Assembly (NCBI GenBank): GCA_031258115.1
Contig: JAIRNJ010000209.1
Coordinates: forward strand, 1 to 35,149
DNA length: 35,149 nt
Origin: Treponema sp.
GTDB taxonomy: Bacteria; Spirochaetota; Spirochaetia; Treponematales; Breznakiellaceae
Reading direction: 5' to 3'
In this document: in pieces, positions 29,586-35,149 of the stretch
How the letters are laid out: every line of letters starts with the position of its first letter
How positions within the stretch are numbered: the stretch's first letter is position 1
Position numbers and translations under genes: made by a program
Notes under the pieces: generated by a model
The model's database searches: none
What the model was told of the DNA's origin: nothing
The model's input: only the letters and a program-made list of their open reading frames with translations

Positions 29586-30425
29586 TTACCCCTTGACCGC
29601 TCCGGCGGCCACGCCTTTGGTAATCTGCTTGCGGAAAACAAGATAGAAAACCACCATGGGCGTCATGCCGATTACCAGGGCGGAAAACTGCTTGCCGTAA
29701 TCGGATGCAAGCGTCCCCGAAAAACGGCTGATTCCCACGGGAATAGACTTGTTGATATCGTTGGAGGTAAGGATGTTGATCAGCATGAATTCGTTCCAGG
29801 TACCGGTAAAGGTAAGAATCGCCACGGTCATGGCAACGGGAGCTGTCATGGGGAAGATTATCTTTGAAAAAATGGAAAGGTAACGCGCCCCGTCTATCCG
29901 CGCCGACTCCACCAGGGCATCGGGAATGCTCCTGATAAACTCTGTCCCCAGGTATATCCCCATGGGAAGCCCCAGTCCTATGTAGGGAATCAGCACGCCA
30001 GGCTTTGTGTCGTAAAGCCCCACGGCATTCACCATGAGGAAGAGGGGCACCATGATAGACTGAAGGGTAAGAAGGATTCCCACAATAAAACTACCGTGAA
30101 GTATTCCTGTGGCCCTGCTCTTTATTTTGGCAAAGGCAAAGCCGGCCATAAAGCCCAGCACTACTACCGAAAGCACCGTTGCGCCGGTATAGAGAACGCT
30201 GTTGAAGAGGAGGATGCCGAATTTTCCGTACTTCCAGGCCCAGGGATAGTTGCCGGTAAACCAGAGTTTGGGCAGGGCCAGCTTGCTTGTGGTCAGGTAT
30301 TCCTGGGTAGTTTTGAAGGATTGAACAACAAGCCAGAGAAGGGGATAGATCGCCAGAACTGTAAAAAATGCCATGACAATGTAGATAAGAATCCTTGAGG
30401 CTATATGCCCCTCGCGTACATCCAC
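29586..30425 (-). CDS. Carbohydrate ABC transporter permease (MalG/UgpE type)
   Basis: Six-TM pattern; ESARIDGARYLSIFSKIIFPMTAPVAMT EAA loop. Confidence 0.92.
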   Translation of the reverse strand: MDVREGHIASRILIYIVMAFFTVLAIYPLLWLVVQSFKTTQEYLTTSKLALPKLWFTGNYPWAWKYGKFGILLFNSVLYTGATVLSVVVLGFMAGFAFAKIKSRATGILHGSFIVGILLTLQSIMVPLFLMVNAVGLYDTKPGVLIPYIGLGLPMGIYLGTEFIRSIPDALVESARIDGARYLSIFSKIIFPMTAPVAMTVAILTFTGTWNEFMLINILTSNDINKSIPVGISRFSGTLASDYGKQFSALVIGMTPMVVFYLVFRKQITKGVAAGAVKG

Positions 30426-30428
30426 GGC

Positions 30429-31331
30429 CTACTCCTTTCCGCCAAAGCGTTTTTCCACAATCCCGGTAAGGACTATCAGTATAAAGCTGATGATCACCAT
30501 TACTGTTGAAATGGCGTTTGCCAGGGGATAGTCGGGAGCTCCCCGGAAGGCCATGCGGTACATATAGAGGGAAAGAACACTCGTCATGTTTGCAGGGCCG
30601 CCGTCAGTCATTACATAGATAAGATCGAAGGACTTGAGGGATCCTGAAATTGCAAGTATTGCGCAGGTAACGATAACCCCCGACAGTGCGGGGAGTATGA
30701 TATAACAGAGTGTCTGCCATTCATTTGCACCATCGATCTTGGAAGCTTCGATAACCTGTACATCAATACGCTGAATATTTGCCAGAAAAATAATCACATA
30801 CATTCCCGTATACATCCAGAGCATTATCACAAGAACCGGAATCATGGGATGATTATTCAGGGAAAATTCCGCGACAGGATCAAAGCGGCGCATTATCTCC
30901 ATATATACGCTGTTTGAATTAAGATAAAATGCCTTAAAAAGAATACCGATGATGACAGGAGAAATAACATTGGGGAGATATATCATGGTCTGGAAGAAGC
31001 CGGTTCCTTTTACCAGTTTACGGGAAAGAATATAGGCCAGAATAAAACCCAGGGGGATCTGCCCGAATACAGACACGAGAACTATCAGCATGTTGTTTCT
31101 CAGAGCCATGTAAAAATAACCCTGAGGATTGGTAAACATGGAGACATAGCTCCTGAAGCCTGCAAAACCTATTTCGGGATTCCCAAAGATCCTGCCGCCG
31201 TTATAGTTGGTAAGACTCAGGATGACGGAAAATACAGTAGGAAAAGCGACCACCGCATAATAGATGAACACTGCGGGAAAAACCAAAAGGAAATAGGCAT
31301 AACGTTCTTCCTGTCTGCGGAGCCGCTTCAT
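30429..31331 (-). CDS. Carbohydrate ABC transporter permease (MalF/UgpA type)
   Basis: EASKIDGANEWQTLCYIILPALSGVI EAA loop; start at MKRLRRQEERYAYF. Confidence 0.92.
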   Translation of the reverse strand: MKRLRRQEERYAYFLLVFPAVFIYYAVVAFPTVFSVILSLTNYNGGRIFGNPEIGFAGFRSYVSMFTNPQGYFYMALRNNMLIVLVSVFGQIPLGFILAYILSRKLVKGTGFFQTMIYLPNVISPVIIGILFKAFYLNSNSVYMEIMRRFDPVAEFSLNNHPMIPVLVIMLWMYTGMYVIIFLANIQRIDVQVIEASKIDGANEWQTLCYIILPALSGVIVTCAILAISGSLKSFDLIYVMTDGGPANMTSVLSLYMYRMAFRGAPDYPLANAISTVMVIISFILIVLTGIVEKRFGGKE

Positions 31332-31335
31332 CACT

Positions 31336-32679
31336 TTATTGTCCGACTTTCCATGCTTCCAGAGCTTTCTGTGCAGCCTGCGCGACCTGTTCCGGAGTCT
31401 GCATTCCCATACCGATGGCCTGGAGCCCGTCATTGATCGGTTCGTAGACAGGGCCCACAAAGGCGCCGTCAATAACCGCGGTAGTAATATTGTACTGCGT
31501 AGCAAGCTTACTGCCGGCAACCTGCAGGGGTTCAAGCTTGATGGAGGCGAGGTTAATATCAGTCCTGGTGGGAGTGGTAATGTTGCCGGTTTCAAGAAGG
31601 AAACTTTGAACCTCCTTGCCGGAGAGCCATTTTACCAGCCGCCATGCAGCCTCTTCCCGGGGAGAATTCTCAGGGATGGACGCATTGATGCCCCAGCCTG
31701 TTCCCAGAATACCGGAAGTTGATTTATTGATCTTTGCGCCCTCAATGTCGGGGAATACGGTAACCTGGAAATTATTCTGCCGGACGGGATCGATCAGGGC
31801 CTGGCCGGTGGAAGAGTCGGTAATAAAGGCGCCGATACGCCAGTCACCGTCGATATAATAAGCGCTCTTGTTGGTGGCAAACTGCCCGATCCCGTCGCCG
31901 TAACCGGTGGTAAGGGAAGACCTGGAAAATACGCCGTCATCGTAAAGCGTCTTAATGAATTTGAGGGCATTGACAAAATCAGGATCGGTAAATTTCGCTT
32001 GTCCTGAAAGGATCTTCTTCTCCCAGCCTTCACCGCCAAAACGGCCGGCAACCATGGAAAAGAGGCAGCTCTGCATGACCCAGGTATCCTGGTTTGCCAT
32101 AATCACCGTTTCGTAGCCCTTGGCCCTGAGTACAGGTACCTGGGACTTGAGTTCCGCGTAGGTTTTGGCAGGACTGAGCCCCGCATCCCTGAGAACTTCA
32201 TTATTCACATAGAAGGCATGGCTTGAGGTAATAGCCCTGGCCAATTCTCCCACATAGCCGCCTCCCTGTCCGCCGCCGTCCAGAGCCCCGGCTACCAGCA
32301 CCTTCTCAAGACCGTCTCTCCTGATAAGGGGAGTCAGATCCTTGAGCAGTTTCCTGGTATGCAGGGTAGTTGAACGGCCGGAAGGCCATGCGTAGATTAC
32401 ATCGGGAAGTTGCCCCGCCGCCGCATAAGCTTCAACCTTGTTATGGAAAGGATCGTTAAAAAGATCCTCCCGCACAATTTTGATATCCGGGTTTGCGGCG
32501 AGGAAGGGCTCCCAGATGACGGTCTCTTCCTTGGAAACATTGGCGGATGTCATGTCAAAGTAGTTAAGAACCCGAAGTTCGACCTGCCCTTCACCGGCTT
32601 TTTGCGTCCTCTGACAGCCGGTAAAGAGTGCTGTGCCTGCAAGAACAAAGGCAAGCGAAAGATACAGAAATTTTTTCAT
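31336..32679 (-). CDS. Extracellular solute (sugar)-binding lipoprotein of ABC transporter
   Basis: Lipobox LAGTALFTGC; family 1 SBP pattern; upstream of two permease genes. Confidence 0.92.
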   Translation of the reverse strand: MKKFLYLSLAFVLAGTALFTGCQRTQKAGEGQVELRVLNYFDMTSANVSKEETVIWEPFLAANPDIKIVREDLFNDPFHNKVEAYAAAGQLPDVIYAWPSGRSTTLHTRKLLKDLTPLIRRDGLEKVLVAGALDGGGQGGGYVGELARAITSSHAFYVNNEVLRDAGLSPAKTYAELKSQVPVLRAKGYETVIMANQDTWVMQSCLFSMVAGRFGGEGWEKKILSGQAKFTDPDFVNALKFIKTLYDDGVFSRSSLTTGYGDGIGQFATNKSAYYIDGDWRIGAFITDSSTGQALIDPVRQNNFQVTVFPDIEGAKINKSTSGILGTGWGINASIPENSPREEAAWRLVKWLSGKEVQSFLLETGNITTPTRTDINLASIKLEPLQVAGSKLATQYNITTAVIDGAFVGPVYEPINDGLQAIGMGMQTPEQVAQAAQKALEAWKVGQ

Positions 32680-32709
32680 ATTTTCCCCATTTGGAATAAA
32701 AATACATGG

Positions 32710-32762
32710 AACCGCTCCAAAATCCGGTGATCCGGCAGGATCACAATTTGGGAACAAGTTCA
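32710..32762. repeat. Palindromic element upstream of the ABC operon
   Basis: CTCCAAAATCCGGTGATCCGGCAGGATCACAATTTGGGAAC; inner TGATCCGGCAGGATCA (32728-32743) is the exact reverse complement of 16351-16366. Confidence 0.8.
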
Positions 32763-32819
32763 CATATTTTTATTGTATGCTTTCACCGGTACCTGTCCAG
32801 CGCCGATTTGTCGTAAATT

Positions 32820-33578
32820 TTAATTTTCGGTATTAATCTTAGGGATAACGCTGATTAGCAGATTTGTTACCTTGACGGCATTCTCTTCAAAAACTTTGGC
32901 GATCATCTCCCAACTGACCGGTTCTTCGTCAACCATCCAACTGTCATAATCGGTACTCATGGTTACCGCCGCATAGGGGATACCCGCCTCATTGGCCAGC
33001 ACCGTTTCTGTAGCCAGGGACATGTTTATTACATCAGCGCTAAAACCGCGGAACATGATGGATTCGGCCCGTGTAGAAAAGCGGGGGCCTTCAATGGTAA
33101 CAACAGTTCCCTTTTCATGGCAGCGGTACTGAAGTTTTCGGCATTCGGCAATAAGGAATTTGCGCAAGGCGCCGTCAAAGGGATGGGCCATGGCGCAGTG
33201 CACCGGTTTATGGGGTTCAAAAGATTCATAAAAAGTCATCTTCCGCTGTTTGGTGAAATCAATAAACTGATCCGGAATGACAATATCTCCCCGGCCTATC
33301 TTTTCCCGGAGAGAACCCACCGCCGAAGTCGCCAGAATATGGGTACAGCCTGAGTTCTTGAGGGCCGTAATGTTTGCCCGGTAGTTCACCTGGCTGGGGG
33401 GAATCGTATGCTCCCTGCCGTGACGGGCAAGAAGGATCACATCGGTATCCCCAATGGTTCCGCACTTCAGGGGAGAAGAAGGTTCCCCGTAGACAGTATC
33501 CGCCTTTTCATCCCGGGCATTGGAAAGAATGTCCGGATTGTCCAGGCCGCTTCCACCGATAATACCGATCTTTACCAT
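32820..33578 (-). CDS. mtnP: S-methyl-5'-thioadenosine phosphorylase / PNP family
   Basis: IGIIGGSGL; EGPRFSTRAES; DVINMSLATETVLANEAGIPYAAVTMSTDYD. Confidence 0.92.
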   Translation of the reverse strand: MVKIGIIGGSGLDNPDILSNARDEKADTVYGEPSSPLKCGTIGDTDVILLARHGREHTIPPSQVNYRANITALKNSGCTHILATSAVGSLREKIGRGDIVIPDQFIDFTKQRKMTFYESFEPHKPVHCAMAHPFDGALRKFLIAECRKLQYRCHEKGTVVTIEGPRFSTRAESIMFRGFSADVINMSLATETVLANEAGIPYAAVTMSTDYDSWMVDEEPVSWEMIAKVFEENAVKVTNLLISVIPKINTEN

Positions 33579-33588
33579 GATAAAACTC

Positions 33589-34716
33589 CTAAAAAAAATT
33601 CAAACTGTTCCCTTCGGAGTACAGGGCGCCTATCCCCTCTTCCGAAGCCTCGCAAATTCCCCGCTCGCTTATCAGGGCCATAATATACCGGGCGGGCGTT
33701 ACATCAAAACCCCAGTTACGCGCAGGACTCTTGTCAGGACAAATCTGGACTGTTTCGATGGCGCCGCCTGAGGTTTTACCGCTTATAAAACGGACTTCAC
33801 CCGCGTCCCGTTCTTCGATGGGAATTTCCGCAACCCCGTCCAGCATTGTAAAATCGAAAGTTGAAGAAGGCAAGGCCACATAGAAGGGAACATTGTTCTC
33901 CCTGGCCGCAAGCGCCTTCAAATAGGTGCCGATCTTGTTGGCCGCATCTCCCCGGCGGGTTACCCGGTCGGCCCCGGTGATCACCATGTCTACCATACCA
34001 TGCTGCATCAAATGACCCCCGGCATTGTCGGGAATAAGGTCATGGGGAACACCCTGTTCCGCAAGCTCCCATGCGGTAAGACTTGCCCCCTGATTGCGGG
34101 GACGGGTTTCGTCCACCCAGACATGCACGGGAATGTTTCTTTCAAAAGCTGCATAGACCGGCGAGAGCGCCGAACCGTAATCGACAAAGGCAAGCCAGCC
34201 CGCATTACAGTGGGTAAGAATATTTACCGCTTCGCCGTTTTTTTTCTCTGCGATTTTTTCGATGATCCCGCGTCCGTGTTCACCAATGCGCCTGCAGCAC
34301 TCCGCATCGCTATCGGCAATCTTCTCTGCGGTTTCCAGAGCCGTCTTCCGCTTCTCCGCAAGACCTGCGCCGGGAAGATCCAGAGCCGTCAGCATGGCAT
34401 CCACCGCCCAGGCAAGATTGCTCGCAGTGGGCCGGGTAGCCTTGAGAAGCCGGGCGGAATTTTCAATATCCGCTCTGAAGGCCTTTTCCCCCGCCTCATA
34501 CGCGGCAAGATACATCCCATAGGCGGCAGTTGCCCCGATAAGCCCCGCTCCCCTGACATACATATCCTTTATTGCCCTGACAATATCCGCAACCGTACAG
34601 AGGTCAAGAATTTCAAACTGATGGGGAAGAATCTGTTGATTGATGATCTGTACGGCTCTTTTCCCCGCCCCTTCCTTAAGCCAAATGGTCCTGAAGTGCC
34701 TGCCATTAACCTTCAT
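33589..34716 (-). CDS. mtnA: S-methyl-5-thioribose-1-phosphate isomerase
   Basis: VRGAGLIGATAAYG; THCNAGWLAFVDYGSAL; VWVDETRPRNQGASLTAWEL; DMVITGADRVTRRGDAANKIGTY. Confidence 0.95.
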   Translation of the reverse strand: MKVNGRHFRTIWLKEGAGKRAVQIINQQILPHQFEILDLCTVADIVRAIKDMYVRGAGLIGATAAYGMYLAAYEAGEKAFRADIENSARLLKATRPTASNLAWAVDAMLTALDLPGAGLAEKRKTALETAEKIADSDAECCRRIGEHGRGIIEKIAEKKNGEAVNILTHCNAGWLAFVDYGSALSPVYAAFERNIPVHVWVDETRPRNQGASLTAWELAEQGVPHDLIPDNAGGHLMQHGMVDMVITGADRVTRRGDAANKIGTYLKALAARENNVPFYVALPSSTFDFTMLDGVAEIPIEERDAGEVRFISGKTSGGAIETVQICPDKSPARNWGFDVTPARYIMALISERGICEASEEGIGALYSEGNSLNFF

Positions 34717-34960
34717 GGACGTAAGTCTATCATAAAGAGCAGGGAATAGATAATAGGGAATAATGACACTTGGGGATGCCGGGACGGAAGTAGGGCTGCC
34801 GGCTTTTTGTGGGATTTTTCACACAGAAAGAATTCGAAGCGTCTATTTGCGTTGATTTCCATCATAGTCAGATTTTTCATGAAGCAATGCGGCCACTTGA
34901 CGCTCAGCGATGAAATTTGCTAGAATAAAAGACCTTTTTGAGATCGGTAGTCTTCAAGGT

Positions 34961-35138
34961 CGCCGGCTCTGTGCTGAATTAGTTAGAAAGACGCCCTGCG
35001 GTCGCTTTTAATGGAGCGGCGGGCGGTCTGCATAAACGCAGCCCGCCTGTAAAGGGAGCTGCAGCCTTTAATGGCCGCCGGCTCTGTGCTGAATTAGTTA
35101 GAAAGACGCCCTGCGGTCGCTTTTAATGGAGCGGCGGG
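34961..35138. repeat. 115-bp-period direct repeat at the window end (63-bp identical segment x2)
   Basis: CGCCGGCTCTGTGCTGAATTAGTTAGAAAGACGCCCTGCGGTCGCTTTTAATGGAGCGGCGGG at 34961-35023 and 35076-35138. Confidence 0.9.
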
Positions 35139-35149
35139 GGGGGGGGGGG

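Noticed and set aside
34961-35149. CRISPR array or integron attC array
   Set aside because: Only two copies, a 115-bp period, and no short regular repeat/spacer pattern; GTTAGAA has no paired RYYYAAC core, so attC is not supported

Overview
The window is an ordinary-density, GC-rich chromosomal segment, mostly minus-strand, and probably from a spirochaete (Treponema-like). That assignment is inferred from gene content, including an LA_2272-type surface-repeat protein. It encodes a complete F-type ATP synthase operon (atpB-E-F-H-A-G-D-C). An RsbRD_N-like gene precedes the operon and a secreted hypothetical is coupled to its end. Other genes include glgX, an L/F-transferase, a MATE transporter, a uracil permease, two B12-binding radical SAM proteins, cheX, rsm22-merR-der, ptsI, mscS, htpG, a sugar ABC transporter (SBP plus two permeases) and mtnP-mtnA. 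The least explained material is non-coding or intragenic. A family of short palindromic elements occupies the three sizeable gaps of the atp operon, exactly upstream of atpE, atpA and atpD, the genes for the high-copy subunits. One copy is MITE-like, with terminal inverted repeats and 8-10 bp flanking direct repeats. Palindromic or tandem repeats also lie in frame inside at least two ORFs. The 3' end runs into a 115-bp direct repeat and stops in a poly-G run that looks like an assembly artefact. Family names were assigned by eye from the protein sequences; no database search was run.
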